NCBI RefSeq assembly: GCF_023571765.1
Contig: NZ_JAMJXC010000003.1
Span: 186,001 to 250,000, forward strand
Reading direction: 5' to 3'
Length of the DNA: 64,000 nt
From: Xanthobacter aminoxidans
GTDB lineage: Bacteria; Pseudomonadota; Alphaproteobacteria; Rhizobiales; Xanthobacteraceae
Shown: positions 1-9,547 of the stretch, in pieces
Layout of the letters: the number at the start of each line of letters is the position of its first letter
Position numbering within the stretch: position 1 is the stretch's first letter
The notes under the pieces: model-generated
Told to the model about the DNA's origin: nothing
Seen by the model: only the letters and a program-made list of their open reading frames with translations
Databases searched by the model: none
Position numbers and translations under genes: made by a program

Positions 1-1
1 C

Positions 2-289
2 ATCGAGATCAAGGATCTCAAGGGCCTCGTGGACGAGGGCAAGAAGCAGATCGGCTCGGGCGTGGTGGCCATCGTCGGCGTCACGTCCGATGGCAAGGCC
101 GGCATCGTGGTGGGCGTCACCGCCGACCTCACCGCCCGCGTGGATGCCGTTGCGCTGGTGCGGCGGGGTGCGGAGGCGCTGGGCGGCAAGGGCGGCGGTG
201 GCCGGCCCGACATGGCCCAGGCCGGCGGACCCGACGGCGACAAGGCGGACGCGGCCCTCTCCGCCATCGAGGCGGCCCTCGCGGGCTGA
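2..289 (+). CDS. alaS: Alanyl-tRNA synthetase, C-terminal fragment
   Basis: This is the last 95 codons of a gene that enters the window from the left. The frame is open from base 2 to the TGA at 287-289. The protein tail has the C-terminal (DHHA1 / C-Ala) signature of AlaRS: a hydrophobic core ([20 protein letters not shown]) and then the glycine-rich [13 protein letters not shown] motif. AlaRS charges tRNA-Ala, and this domain helps bring the tRNA to the editing site. Nothing more can be said because the catalytic and editing domains lie outside the window. The family call rests mainly on the [13 protein letters not shown] tail, which is highly characteristic. Confidence 0.9.
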   Translation: MEIKDLKGLVDEGKKQIGSGVVAIVGVTSDGKAGIVVGVTADLTARVDAVALVRRGAEALGGKGGGGRPDMAQAGGPDGDKADAALSAIEAALAG

Positions 290-474
290 ACGGCCGGGCG
301 GTTCGCCGCCCCGCCGCAGCGCGGTGTCAAAGGACAGGACCGCCGACTAGCTGGGTTCCGAGACCATTCTCTGACGTATTGGGGGCTGATTTGATCCAGG
401 CCTCTTGCGCAGCGTCAGTCATTCTTGCCACACAGGGAAGGGGCGCGGGCGAACGGTAGCGGAGTGGCGGGGCA

Positions 475-2217
475 TTGAACGACAGCTTCCTCAAGGATGC
501 GTTCGTCTATCTCCTCGCCGCCGGGGTGCTGGTGCCGCTCTTCCACCGCGCCCGTATCGGTGCCGTGGTGGGCTTCATCGCGGTGGGTGCGCTCTTGGGT
601 CCCCACGGGCTCGGGCGCCTCGCCGATACGCTGCCGCTTGTGCGCTTCGTCACCATTTCCAGTCCCGAACGGGCGGCGCCGTTCGGCGAACTGGGCATCG
701 TCTTCCTGCTGTTTCTGCTGGGGCTTGAATTCTCCACCGCACGCCTGTGGGCGCTGCGGCGGGAGGTGTTCGGCGTCGGCTGCCTGCAGGTGGTGTTTTG
801 CGGTGTCCCGCTGGCGCTGGGTGCGGTGCTCATCGGATACCCGCCGGGTGTGGCGCTGGTGCTGGGCTCGGCGCTCGCTTTGTCGTCCACGGCGGTCGTG
901 AGCCAGCTGCTCATCGATCAGCATCGCGCCCTTGCCCCGCTCGGCCAGCTCGTCATCGCCGTGCTGCTGTTTCAGGACCTGATGGTGGTGCCCATCCTCC
1001 TGGCGGCCGAGCTTCTCACCGGCAATGCGCCGGACGTGCTGACGCTGGCCGCCCTTGCGCTCGTCAAGGCGGTGGGCGCCGTCGCGCTGATTCTGGTGGC
1101 AGGGCGCTTCGTGCTGGCGCCTCTGGTCGCGGCGGCGGCTTCCACCCGGTCGCGCGATCTCATCATGGCGATCACGCTGGTGGTGGTGGTGGGTTCGGCC
1201 GCGATCACCCATCGGGCGGGCCTGTCCAGCGCGCTCGGGGCCTTCCTCGCCGGGATGCTGCTGTCGGAGACGGCCTACCGGCACCAGATTGAGGTGGATC
1301 TCGAGCCGTTCAAGGGCCTGCTCATCGGCGTGTTCTTCGTCACCGTGGGCATGAGCATCGATTTCGCCGTGGTGCTGCCACGGCTCGGCTGGGTGCTGGG
1401 CGGTGTCGCCTGCATCCTCGCCGTGAAGATCGTCTTCACCTATGCCGCCGGCCGCCTGATGAAAGTCGCGCCACCGGCGGCGGCGGAGGCGGCCGTGCTG
1501 CTGGCGCAGACGGGGGAATTCGCCCTCGTGGTGCTGGCGCTCCTGGCGGCGAACGGGGCGCTGCCGAGGGCCGATGCCGGCGTCCTTATCGCCATGGTCG
1601 GCCTCAGCCTCGCGGCAACGCCGTTCCTCGCGCGGCTGGGCCGGCGGCTTGGGCGGACGCTGGATGCCCGCCTCAACGACAACCTCGCCGCGCCTGCGCA
1701 GAGCAGCGCCGAGGGCCACGTGGTCATTGGTGGCTTCGGGCGGGTGGGCCGCATGGTGGCGGACGCGCTGGAGGAAGAGGGCGTCGCCTATGTGGCGCTC
1801 GACAACGATCCCCGCCGGGTGGCCGAGGCGCGGGGTGCCGGCCTGCCGGTCTATTTCGGCGATGCCGGGCGCGCGGAGATGCTGGCGCGTCTGGGCGCCG
1901 AGCGCGCGACCGTGTTCGTGGTGACACTCGATGCGCCCAATGCGGCCGAACGCATGGCGAGCGCCGTGCGCCAGCACTGGCCGTCGGCCGCCATCATCGC
2001 CCGTGCCAAGGATACCGAGCATGCCCACCGGCTCTCGGCGCTCGGGGTGGCGGGCGTGATACCGGAGGCGCAGGAAGCAAGCCTGCAACTCGCCGCCCGC
2101 CTCTTGACGCAGCTCGGTCTGCCGGACGAGGTGGTGGTGGCGCGCACCGAGCGCGCCCGGGCCCGCATCGAGACAGCGCTCGGTCGCGCGCGAAGCACAG
2201 GCGGGCAGGGGATTTGA
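475..2217 (+). CDS. KefB/KefC-type cation:proton antiporter (CPA2) with TrkA-N domain
   Basis: A 580-aa inner-membrane monovalent cation/H+ antiporter of the CPA2 family. Residues about 1-390 are a run of a dozen hydrophobic segments. After them, at about 415-530, comes a cytoplasmic Rossmann RCK/TrkA-N domain beginning HVVIGGFGRVGRMVADALEE (GxGxxG), which in this family binds NAD(H) or a nucleotide and gates transport. The start is TTG at 475: it is the first codon of the frame, it has a purine-rich GGAGTGGCGGGG just upstream, and it leads straight into the first membrane segment. It is followed after 7 bp by a K+ channel gene, so the pair probably forms a potassium-handling operon. The closest functional analogy is glutathione-gated K+ efflux (KefB/KefC), but the ligand cannot be assigned from sequence. 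Confidence 0.88.
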   Translation: MNDSFLKDAFVYLLAAGVLVPLFHRARIGAVVGFIAVGALLGPHGLGRLADTLPLVRFVTISSPERAAPFGELGIVFLLFLLGLEFSTARLWALRREVFGVGCLQVVFCGVPLALGAVLIGYPPGVALVLGSALALSSTAVVSQLLIDQHRALAPLGQLVIAVLLFQDLMVVPILLAAELLTGNAPDVLTLAALALVKAVGAVALILVAGRFVLAPLVAAAASTRSRDLIMAITLVVVVGSAAITHRAGLSSALGAFLAGMLLSETAYRHQIEVDLEPFKGLLIGVFFVTVGMSIDFAVVLPRLGWVLGGVACILAVKIVFTYAAGRLMKVAPPAAAEAAVLLAQTGEFALVVLALLAANGALPRADAGVLIAMVGLSLAATPFLARLGRRLGRTLDARLNDNLAAPAQSSAEGHVVIGGFGRVGRMVADALEEEGVAYVALDNDPRRVAEARGAGLPVYFGDAGRAEMLARLGAERATVFVVTLDAPNAAERMASAVRQHWPSAAIIARAKDTEHAHRLSALGVAGVIPEAQEASLQLAARLLTQLGLPDEVVVARTERARARIETALGRARSTGGQGI

Positions 2218-2224
2218 GGACGAG

Positions 2225-3388
2225 ATGAAGGAGCAATCGGCCCGGCGGCGTGTGTTCGACATCCTGGAGCGAGACCTTCCCGGCGACCGGACAGCGGATT
2301 TCGTCCACTATTTCCTGATCGGAACGGTGCTGCTGTCGGTGACGGGCGCGGTGCTGGCGACCGTGCAATCCCTGGAAATTCGCGATGCGTGGTGGTTCAG
2401 GGTCGGCGAGTTCTGCGGGCTGCTGATCTTCACGGTGGAATACGGGTTCCGGCTGTGGGTGGCACCGGAGCACCCGCTCCGGCGTGGCATGTCGAATACG
2501 CGCGCGCGGCTCAGCTACATGCTGACCGTGCCGGCGCTGATCGACCTCATCGCCATCCTGCCGTGGTTCGTGGCGCTGGCCACCGATTTCGATCCCCACG
2601 CCCTGCTGGTGCTGCGCCTCGTGCGCTTCCTAAAGCTGGCGCGCTATTCCTCCGGCTTCAATGCGCTCTATCTCGCCATCCGACGCGAGCGCTACGCGCT
2701 GCTCTCCTGCCTCATCATCCTGTGCTCGGGCGTGCTCATGTCGGCGACCGCCATGTACCTGACCGAGCGGAATGTGCAGCCGGACAAGTTCGGGTCCATC
2801 CCGCTCGCCATGTGGTGGTCCATCACCACCCTCACCACGGTGGGGTATGGCGACGTGGTGCCGGTGACCAATCTCGGCCGCGTCATCGGCGGCCTCACCA
2901 TGATCTCCGGCCTGATGATGCTGGCGCTGCCCATCGCCATCATCGCCGGCTCCTTTGCCGAGGTGATCTCGAAGCACAATTTCGTCGTCACCTTCTCCAT
3001 GATCGCGCGGCTGCCGCCCTTTTCCGATCTCGATGCGCCCGTGCTGGGCGACATCCTGCCCGTTCTGCATTCCCGCAGCTACGACCGCGGCCACCACGTG
3101 GTGCGGCGTGGCGAGGAGGCGGCGCACCTGTTTGTGGTGCTGGAGGGCAGGGTGGAGATGGAGAGTCCCGATGGTATCCGTTCGCTGGGGCCGGGCGAGG
3201 TGTTCGGGCTCCTGCCCGGTCACACGAAGCCCGATCCGGCGACGGTGCGGGCAGTGGCGAAGACCAAGATCCTCTCCATCGAGGAGAACGAGCTGTACAT
3301 GCTCGCCTTGCGCCATCCTGACGTGATCGGCCGGCTCTCGGAACTGCATCCGGACGTGAAGCCCGAGACCGACGCCCCCGCCGCCTGA
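2225..3388 (+). CDS. Six-TM potassium channel with degenerate cyclic-nucleotide-binding domain
   Basis: A 387-aa voltage-gated-like K+ channel of the MlotiK1 type. Residues about 25-250 contain S1-S6. The S4-like segment is LLVLRLVRFLKLARYSS (about 127-143) and the selectivity filter is TTVGYGD (204-210). The C-terminal third (about 265-375) is a cNMP-binding fold. Its phosphate-binding cassette reads GEVFGLLPG...KPDPATV, so the canonical FGE Glu and the RSAT-type Arg that grip the cyclic nucleotide are replaced. The start is ATG at 2225, 7 bp after the antiporter stop, with a GAGGA ribosome site overlapping that stop, so translation is likely coupled. Channel identity is sure. Whether it still binds cAMP/cGMP is doubtful. 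Confidence 0.9.
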   Translation: MKEQSARRRVFDILERDLPGDRTADFVHYFLIGTVLLSVTGAVLATVQSLEIRDAWWFRVGEFCGLLIFTVEYGFRLWVAPEHPLRRGMSNTRARLSYMLTVPALIDLIAILPWFVALATDFDPHALLVLRLVRFLKLARYSSGFNALYLAIRRERYALLSCLIILCSGVLMSATAMYLTERNVQPDKFGSIPLAMWWSITTLTTVGYGDVVPVTNLGRVIGGLTMISGLMMLALPIAIIAGSFAEVISKHNFVVTFSMIARLPPFSDLDAPVLGDILPVLHSRSYDRGHHVVRRGEEAAHLFVVLEGRVEMESPDGIRSLGPGEVFGLLPGHTKPDPATVRAVAKTKILSIEENELYMLALRHPDVIGRLSELHPDVKPETDAPAA

Positions 3389-3400
3389 CGCCTTCCCGCT

Positions 3401-3433
3401 AAAAAGAAAAGGGGCCGCGCGTGGCGACCCCTT
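3401..3433 (-). terminator. Intrinsic terminator of icd
   Basis: Read on the minus strand, AAGGGG (3433-3428) pairs with CCCCTT (3414-3409) across a GC-rich loop and is followed by a T-rich run (TTCTTTTT, down to 3401). It lies about 45 bp past the icd stop. The plus-strand channel gene ends at 3388, just before it. Confidence 0.7.
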
Positions 3434-3442
3434 CGGGATTGC

Positions 3443-3464
3443 GGCGGCAGCCTGGGCTGCCGCC
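3443..3464. terminator. Perfect 10-bp inverted repeat between convergent genes
   Basis: GGCGGCAGCC (3443-3452) and its exact complement (3455-3464) are separated by TG. It sits between the convergent channel and icd genes. It has no T-tract of its own, so it may only assist the neighbouring terminator. Confidence 0.45.
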
Positions 3465-3478
3465 AAATATCGTCTGCC

Positions 3479-4693
3479 TCAGGCCGCCATGGCCTTGGTG
3501 AGGTTCTCCGACACCTTGTCGAGGAAGCCGGTGGTGGAGAGCCACTTCTGGTCGGCGCCGACGAGGAGCGCGAGGTCCTTGGTCATGTCGCCGGCCTCGA
3601 CCGTGTCCACGCACACCTTCTCCAGCGTCGCGGCGAACTTGGCGAGGTCCTCGTTGCCGTCGAGCTTGGCGCGATGGGCAAGGCCGCGGGTCCAGGCGAA
3701 GATGGAGGCGATGGAGTTGGTGGAGGTCTCCTTGCCCTTCTGGTGCTCGCGATAGTGGCGGGTGACGGTGCCGTGGGCGGCTTCCGCCTCCACCGTCTTG
3801 CCATCGGGCGTCATCAGCACGGAGGTCATCAGGCCGAGCGAGCCGAAGCCCTGGGCCACGATGTCGGACTGCACGTCGCCGTCATAGTTCTTGCAGGCCC
3901 ACACATAGCCGCCGGACCACTTGAGGGCCGAGGCCACCATGTCGTCGATGAGGCGGTGCTCGTAGGTGAGGCCGCGCTTCTCGAACTCCGCCTTGAACTC
4001 GGCCTCGTAGACTTCCTGGAAGATATCCTTGAAGCGGCCGTCATAGGCCTTGAGGATCGTGTTCTTGGTGGAGAGGTAGACGGGATAGTTGCGCAGCAGG
4101 CCGTAGTTGAGCGAGGCGCGGGCGAACTCGCGGATCGACTCATCCAGGTTGTACATGGCCATGGCCACGCCGGCGCCGGGGAAGCTGTAGACTTCCTTCT
4201 CGATCTTCGTGCCGTCCTCGCCCACGAAGGAGATGGTCAGCTTGCCCTTGCCGGGCACCTTGAAGTCGGTGGCGCGATACTGGTCGCCGAAGGCGTGACG
4301 GCCGACGACGATGGGCTGGGTCCAGCCCGGCACCAGGCGCGGCACGTTCTTGCAGATGATGGGCTCGCGGAAGATCACGCCGCCGAGGATGTTGCGGATG
4401 GTGCCGTTGGGCGACTTCCACATTTCCTTGAGGTTGAATTCCTTCACGCGGGCCTCGTCCGGCGTGATGGTGGCGCACTTCACGCCCACGCCGTGCTTCT
4501 TGATGGCCTCGGCGGCGGCGATCGTGACCTGATCGTTGGTGGCGTCGCGGTTCTCGACGGAAAGGTCGTAATACTCGAGGTCGAGGTCGAGATAGGGGTG
4601 GATCAGCTTGTCCTTGATGTACTGCCAGATGATCCGGGTCATCTCGTCGCCGTCGAGCTCGACGACCGGATTTGCCACCTTGATCTTCGCCAT
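3479..4693 (-). CDS. icd: NADP-dependent isocitrate dehydrogenase
   Basis: A 404-aa TCA-cycle enzyme that oxidatively decarboxylates isocitrate to 2-oxoglutarate. It belongs to the eukaryote-like homodimeric NADP-IDH subfamily common in alphaproteobacteria. The N-terminus [20 protein letters not shown] and internal blocks such as [20 protein letters not shown] and [18 protein letters not shown] (substrate and cofactor site) are nearly invariant in that family, and the length is normal. It is a single gene, with a terminator downstream at 3401-3433 and a plausible housekeeping promoter at 4784-4811. It produces 2-oxoglutarate, which is the signal sensed by the PII protein encoded nearby. Confidence 0.97.
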   Translation of the reverse strand: MAKIKVANPVVELDGDEMTRIIWQYIKDKLIHPYLDLDLEYYDLSVENRDATNDQVTIAAAEAIKKHGVGVKCATITPDEARVKEFNLKEMWKSPNGTIRNILGGVIFREPIICKNVPRLVPGWTQPIVVGRHAFGDQYRATDFKVPGKGKLTISFVGEDGTKIEKEVYSFPGAGVAMAMYNLDESIREFARASLNYGLLRNYPVYLSTKNTILKAYDGRFKDIFQEVYEAEFKAEFEKRGLTYEHRLIDDMVASALKWSGGYVWACKNYDGDVQSDIVAQGFGSLGLMTSVLMTPDGKTVEAEAAHGTVTRHYREHQKGKETSTNSIASIFAWTRGLAHRAKLDGNEDLAKFAATLEKVCVDTVEAGDMTKDLALLVGADQKWLSTTGFLDKVSENLTKAMAA

Positions 4694-4783
4694 GGGACGG
4701 CCTTTCGCGACTGCTCAATGAGCCTTGGTAAATCGGGGGAGGCGATGGCGGCGTTGCGGCGCCACCGGCCTCCGGCACGGGCC

Positions 4784-4811
4784 GCTATAGCACCGGTGCA
4801 GTGCGGCGCAA
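4784..4811 (-). promoter_or_regulatory. Candidate sigma-70-type promoter of icd
   Basis: On the minus strand, TTGCGC (4811-4806) and TATAGC (4789-4784) are separated by 16 bp, giving a leader of roughly 85 nt before the icd ATG. This is motif matching only. Confidence 0.42.
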
Positions 4812-4958
4812 GACGGAAACCCGGCTAATGCCGTGAGATCGTTTCCCACGCCCGCCCGCTCTGGCGGTCGGGCCATCGGCATCTCCTGGCCCGTCTTTCG
4901 TCCGGGTATCGACACGTCCGGGCGCCGTATGCGACCAAGGCGCGGACAAGGAGACCAC

Positions 4959-5810
4959 ATGCCGGGTTCGGGTACCGACAGCACCAAGCCATGGACGGCG
5001 GGGGGGCCGCTCATCATCCTGGTGGAGCCGCAACTTGGGGACAACATCGGCTCGGCGGCGCGCGCCATGGGCAATTTCGGCCTGTCGCGCCTGCGCATCG
5101 TGAACCCGCGCCAGGGCTGGCCGAACGACCGGGCGCGCACCTTCGCCGCCGGAGCCGACCGCATCCTCGACGAGGCGCAGCTCTTCCCGGACCTGCGCGC
5201 GGCGCTGCATGACGTGAAGTTCGCCTTCGCCACCACCGCCCGCGAGCGTGGCATGGCGAAGCGGGTGCTCGGAGCAGATGAAGCCGTGGCCGAGGCCCGC
5301 AGCCGCATGGCCGCCGGCGAGGAGGTGGCGCTGGTGTTCGGCCGCGAGCGCACCGGCCTCTACACGGAGGAGGTATCTTTGTGTGATGCCATCCTCACCC
5401 TTCCGGTGAACCCGGCCTTCGCCTCCCTGAACCTCGCCACCTGCGTGGCCGTGGCGGGATATGAATGGTCCAAGGCGGAAAGCGGCGGCGCCCTGCCGTT
5501 CGCTCCGCCGGATCGCTCGCCGCTGGCCGACAAGGGCGATCTCTTCGCCTTCTTCGACCATCTGGAGACAGCGCTCCAGACCTCCGGCTTCTTCCGCTCG
5601 CCGGAGAAGGCGCCCTCCACCATCCGCAACCTGCGCAACATCTTCCACCGGCTAGGTCTCACCCGGCAGGATCTCGCCACCCTGCATGGCGCGGTGACGG
5701 CACTGGAGGAGGGCAGGGAAGGGCGCGAGGCGCGCAAGGCCGAGAACAACGCCCGCGCCGCCGCCCGCAAGGCCGGGAGCGGGACCACGGGGAGCGGCGA
5801 GGCCGACTGA
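4959..5810 (+). CDS. trmJ: tRNA (cytidine/uridine-2'-O-)-methyltransferase TrmJ-like
   Basis: A 283-aa SPOUT-class RNA 2'-O-methyltransferase that methylates a ribose in the tRNA anticodon loop using AdoMet. The knotted SPOUT motifs are clear: EPQLGDNIGSAARAMGNFGL near the N-terminus, ALVFGRERTGL in the middle and LPVNPAFASLNLATCVAVAGYE-type motif 3. A C-terminal helical tail rich in Glu, Arg and Ala follows. The frame is open further upstream, but ATG 4959 is preceded by a strong AAGGAG and begins the conserved part, so it is chosen. It is divergent from icd and convergent with glnA, with a shared terminator at 5842-5867. The exact modified position is known only from other TrmJ proteins. 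Confidence 0.9.
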   Translation: MPGSGTDSTKPWTAGGPLIILVEPQLGDNIGSAARAMGNFGLSRLRIVNPRQGWPNDRARTFAAGADRILDEAQLFPDLRAALHDVKFAFATTARERGMAKRVLGADEAVAEARSRMAAGEEVALVFGRERTGLYTEEVSLCDAILTLPVNPAFASLNLATCVAVAGYEWSKAESGGALPFAPPDRSPLADKGDLFAFFDHLETALQTSGFFRSPEKAPSTIRNLRNIFHRLGLTRQDLATLHGAVTALEEGREGREARKAENNARAAARKAGSGTTGSGEAD

Positions 5811-5841
5811 GCCCCGCTTAAGCACAGACACCACAAACGAA

Positions 5842-5867
5842 AACGGGCGCCCCGAAGGGCGCCCGTT
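5842..5867. terminator. Bidirectional intrinsic terminator between trmJ and glnA
   Basis: A perfect 11-bp stem, AACGGGCGCCC (5842-5852) with GGGCGCCCGTT (5857-5867), has a CGAA loop. T-rich sequence follows on both strands (TCTGCTTT on plus, TTTTCGTTTG on minus). It is ideally placed for both convergent genes. Confidence 0.85.
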
Positions 5868-5888
5868 CTGCTTTGGGAGGAAGGTCGA

Positions 5889-7304
5889 TCAGACCGAGTA
5901 GTACATCTCGAACTCGACCGGGTGCGGCGTCATCTCGAAGCGCATCACCTCGGCCATCTTCAGGTCGATGTAGGACTCGATGAAGTCCTTCTGGAACACG
6001 TCGCCCTTCAGCAGGTACTCGTGATCCGCCTCGAGGGAGGCGAGCGCCTCGCGGAGCGAGCCGCAGACGGTGGGGATCTGCTTCAGCTCGGCCGGGGGCA
6101 GGTCGTAGAGATCCTTGTCCATGGCCTGGCCGGGGTCGATCCGGTTCAGGATGCCGTCCATGCCCGCCATGAACAGGGCCGCGAAGGCGAGGTAGGGGTT
6201 CGCGCCGGGATCGGGGAAGCGAACCTCGACGCGCTTGGCCTTCGGGTTGTTGGTGTAGGGGATGCGGCAGGACGCCGAACGGTTGCGCGCCGAATAGGCG
6301 AGCAGCACGGGGGCCTCATAGCCCGGGACCAGACGCTTGTAGGAGTTGGTCAGCGGGTTGGTGAAGGCGTTCAGCGACTTGGCGTGCTTGATGATGCCGC
6401 CGATGTACCACAGGCAGTACTCGGAGAGGTCGGCATACTTGTCGCCGGCGAAGAGGGGCTTGCCCTCCTTCCAGATCGACTGGTGCACGTGCATGCCCGA
6501 GCCGTTGTCGCCGAACACCGGCTTCGGCATGAAGGTCGCCGTCTTGCCGTAGATGTTCGCCACCTGGTGGATGCAGTACTTGTAGACCTGCAGGTGGTCG
6601 GCCATCGTCACGAGCGAGCCGAACTTGAGGCCGAGCTCGTGCTGGGCGGAAGCCACCTCGTGGTGGTGCTTCTCCACCTTGGCGCCCATCTTGGCCATGG
6701 CGGCCAGCATCTCGGAGCGCATGTCCTGCGCCGAGTCGATGGGGGGCACGGGGAAGTAGCCGCCCTTGGTCTTCACGCGGTGGCCGAGGTTGCCGCCCTC
6801 ATACTCGGTGTCGCCGTTCGTCGGCAGCTCGATGGAGTCGAGCTTGAAGCCGGTGTTGTATGGGTCCGCCTTGAAGCGCACGTCGTCGAAGATGAAAAAC
6901 TCGGCCTCGGGGCCGAAATACACCGCGTCGCCCACGCCGGTGGACTTGGCATAGGCCTCGGCCTTCCGGGCGATGGAGCGGGGGTCGCGGCCATAGGGCT
7001 GGCCCGTGGTGGGCTCCAGCACGTCGCAGACGATGGAGAGCGTGGTCTCCGAGAAGAAGGGGTCGATGCAGGTGGTCGTCGGATCCGGCATGAGCAGCAT
7101 GTCGGACTCGTTGATGGCCTTCCAGCCGGCGATGGACGAACCGTCGAAGGCGGTGCCTTCGGTCAGGAATTCCTCGTCGACCATGCTGATGTCGAACGTG
7201 ACATGCTGCCACTTGCCGCGCGGATCGGTGAAGCGCAGGTCGACATATTTCACGTCCTCGCTCTTGATGAGGTCGAGGACGTCCTTGGCCGTCTTGGTCG
7301 TCAT
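5889..7304 (-). CDS. glnA: Glutamine synthetase type I
   Basis: A 471-aa GSI that makes glutamine from glutamate, ammonia and ATP. Family blocks include [12 protein letters not shown], the FDGSSIAGW substrate region, [29 protein letters not shown] and [11 protein letters not shown]. The adenylylation motif is present as [11 protein letters not shown], with the Tyr at about residue 400, so the enzyme should be controlled by GlnE. The start is ATG 7304 ([12 protein letters not shown]), with AAAGG upstream; the open frame beyond it is not family-like. It lies 61 bp downstream of glnB on the same strand. No separate promoter is evident, which fits glnBA cotranscription from the sigma-54 site at 7760-7774. 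Confidence 0.97.
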   Translation of the reverse strand: MTTKTAKDVLDLIKSEDVKYVDLRFTDPRGKWQHVTFDISMVDEEFLTEGTAFDGSSIAGWKAINESDMLLMPDPTTTCIDPFFSETTLSIVCDVLEPTTGQPYGRDPRSIARKAEAYAKSTGVGDAVYFGPEAEFFIFDDVRFKADPYNTGFKLDSIELPTNGDTEYEGGNLGHRVKTKGGYFPVPPIDSAQDMRSEMLAAMAKMGAKVEKHHHEVASAQHELGLKFGSLVTMADHLQVYKYCIHQVANIYGKTATFMPKPVFGDNGSGMHVHQSIWKEGKPLFAGDKYADLSEYCLWYIGGIIKHAKSLNAFTNPLTNSYKRLVPGYEAPVLLAYSARNRSASCRIPYTNNPKAKRVEVRFPDPGANPYLAFAALFMAGMDGILNRIDPGQAMDKDLYDLPPAELKQIPTVCGSLREALASLEADHEYLLKGDVFQKDFIESYIDLKMAEVMRFEMTPHPVEFEMYYSV

Positions 7305-7365
7305 GGGGATTGCTACCTTTCTGCTGGCCTGCAGTTCGTTTCTTGGACGGTTTGTTTTGGACGCG

Positions 7366-7836
<471 letters not shown>

Positions 7837-7926
7837 TTAGTCGATGTGATGAAATATTGGGCTTACCTGCGGATTTTCAGTTCGCCGACGTGAGCATGAT
7901 CTGAGCATCTGAGGACGGGGGCATCG

Positions 7927-9417
7927 GTGTACGCACTGCTTGATCCACACGAAATGGCGCGCGCGGACAAGTTCGCCGTCGAAATGGGCACGCCGTCCTT
8001 GACGCTGATGGACCGCGCCGGCACCGCCGTGGCCGATGCGGTCGCGCGCTACCCCTATCCCACGCGCATCCTCGTGCTCTGCGGGCCGGGGAATAACGGC
8101 GGCGACGGATTCGTCGCCGCGCGTGTGCTGGCGCAGCGGGGCTTCAAGGTGCGCCTCGCCCTGCTGGGGGACCGCGACAAGCTCACAGGCGACGCGCGCC
8201 GGGCCGCCGAGCGCTGGCGCGGCGCGGTTGAGGAGCCGGCCGCCGTCGATCTCGACGAGGCGGGCGTCATCGTGGATGCCCTGTTCGGCGCCGGCCTCGC
8301 CCGCGACCTCGATGGCGCGGCACGGGCGCTGGTGGAGCGCATGGCGCAGTCCGGCAAGCCCATCGTCGCCGTGGACCTGCCATCGGGTCTCGATGGCGCC
8401 ACCGGCAAGGTGCGCGGCGCGGCGGCGCAGGCGGTGGAGACGGTCACTTTCTTCCGGCGCAAGCCGGGGCATCTGCTGGAGCCGGGGCGCAGCCTGTGCG
8501 GCCGGGTGCGGGTGGCAGACGTCGGCATTCCTGACGAGGCGCTGGATGCGATTCGCCCGCAGACGTTCGTCGACATGCCGGCCCTCTGGCGCGACGCCTT
8601 CCCTGTTCCCACCGCCGGCGGGCACAAATATTCCCGCGGCCATGCCGTCGTGGTGAGTGGACCGGCCTGGACCTCCGGCGCCGCCCGCCTCTCCGCCCGC
8701 GGGGCGCTGCGGGCCGGCGCCGGGCTCGTCACCATCGCCCTGCCGCGGGATGCCCTGCCGCTGCAGGCCGCCTCCTATGCCGCCATCATGCCCCGCCCGG
8801 TGGACGGGGCAGGGGAGTTGGCGGAACTGCTGGCCGACCGGCGCCTGAACACGGTGGTGCTCGGGCCGGGCCTCGGCGGCGGTGAGCAGACGCGGGCCAA
8901 GATCGACGTGGCCGCCCCGGGGCGGCGCCTGGTGCTCGATGCCGATGCCTTGACCAGCTACGAGGGCGTGCCCTGGGCTCTGGCGGCCGTGGCCGCGTGC
9001 AGCGATGGCCTCATCGTCACGCCGCATGAGGGGGAGTTCGCCCGCATGTTCCGTGGCGACGGGGAGGTGCTGGAGGCACCCTCCAAGCTCGCCCGCACCC
9101 GTGCCGCCGCGCGCAGGCTCGGGGCCGTGGTGGTGCTGAAGGGCGCCGACACGGTGATCGCCCATCCCGACGGACGTGCCGCCATCGCGGAGAACGCGCC
9201 GGCCTATCTGGCGACAGCTGGGGCAGGGGATGTGCTGGCCGGCATCGCCGGCGGCCTGCTGGCGCAGGGCATGCCGCCCTTCGAGGCGGCGTGCGCTGCC
9301 GTGTGGCTTCACGGAGAGGCCGCCCGCGAGGCGGGGCCGGGGCTCATCGCCGACGATCTGCCCGAGGGTCTGCGTGGGGTCTATAGCCGGCTATATGCCG
9401 CCATCGAAAAAGCTTGA
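7927..9417 (+). CDS. nnr: Bifunctional NAD(P)H-hydrate epimerase / ADP-dependent NAD(P)H-hydrate dehydratase
   Basis: A 496-aa metabolite-repair enzyme. The N-terminal YjeF_N domain (about 1-205, with CGPGNNGGDGFVAAR) epimerises damaged NAD(P)HX. The C-terminal ribokinase-fold domain (about 225-490) dehydrates it back to NAD(P)H with ADP; it shows GPGLGGGEQ, VTPHEGEFARMF and the ATAGAGDVLAGIAGGLLAQG signature. The start is GTG 7927, preceded by GAGGACG. The gene is divergent from glnB and occupies the position it commonly has beside glnBA in Hyphomicrobiales. No missing motif is apparent in either half. Confidence 0.94.
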   Translation: MYALLDPHEMARADKFAVEMGTPSLTLMDRAGTAVADAVARYPYPTRILVLCGPGNNGGDGFVAARVLAQRGFKVRLALLGDRDKLTGDARRAAERWRGAVEEPAAVDLDEAGVIVDALFGAGLARDLDGAARALVERMAQSGKPIVAVDLPSGLDGATGKVRGAAAQAVETVTFFRRKPGHLLEPGRSLCGRVRVADVGIPDEALDAIRPQTFVDMPALWRDAFPVPTAGGHKYSRGHAVVVSGPAWTSGAARLSARGALRAGAGLVTIALPRDALPLQAASYAAIMPRPVDGAGELAELLADRRLNTVVLGPGLGGGEQTRAKIDVAAPGRRLVLDADALTSYEGVPWALAAVAACSDGLIVTPHEGEFARMFRGDGEVLEAPSKLARTRAAARRLGAVVVLKGADTVIAHPDGRAAIAENAPAYLATAGAGDVLAGIAGGLLAQGMPPFEAACAAVWLHGEAAREAGPGLIADDLPEGLRGVYSRLYAAIEKA

Positions 9418-9496
9418 CGTCCGAAAACGAATCAGAGCGAACGCCTCGTCTGGCCCGTGACGTCCTCGCGTGCAGCAGCGGAGCGCATGCGCCCGG

Positions 9497-9516
9497 CCGC
9501 CGGGTGGTCCCGGCGG
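9497..9516. terminator. GC-rich hairpin between convergent genes
   Basis: CCGCCGGG (9497-9504), a TGGT loop and CCCGGCGG (9509-9516) form a perfect 8-bp stem in the 130-bp gap between the convergent nnr and cupredoxin genes. There is no U-tract, so termination is only possible. Confidence 0.4.
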
Positions 9517-9547
9517 GATAGATTTGTGATTCGACAGGGAAAACCGG

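Noticed and set aside
415-2262. 615-codon open frame antisense to the Kef-type antiporter
   Set aside because: Low-complexity His/Arg/Glu/Gln-rich product typical of a GC-bias shadow; the plus-strand antiporter is unmistakable.
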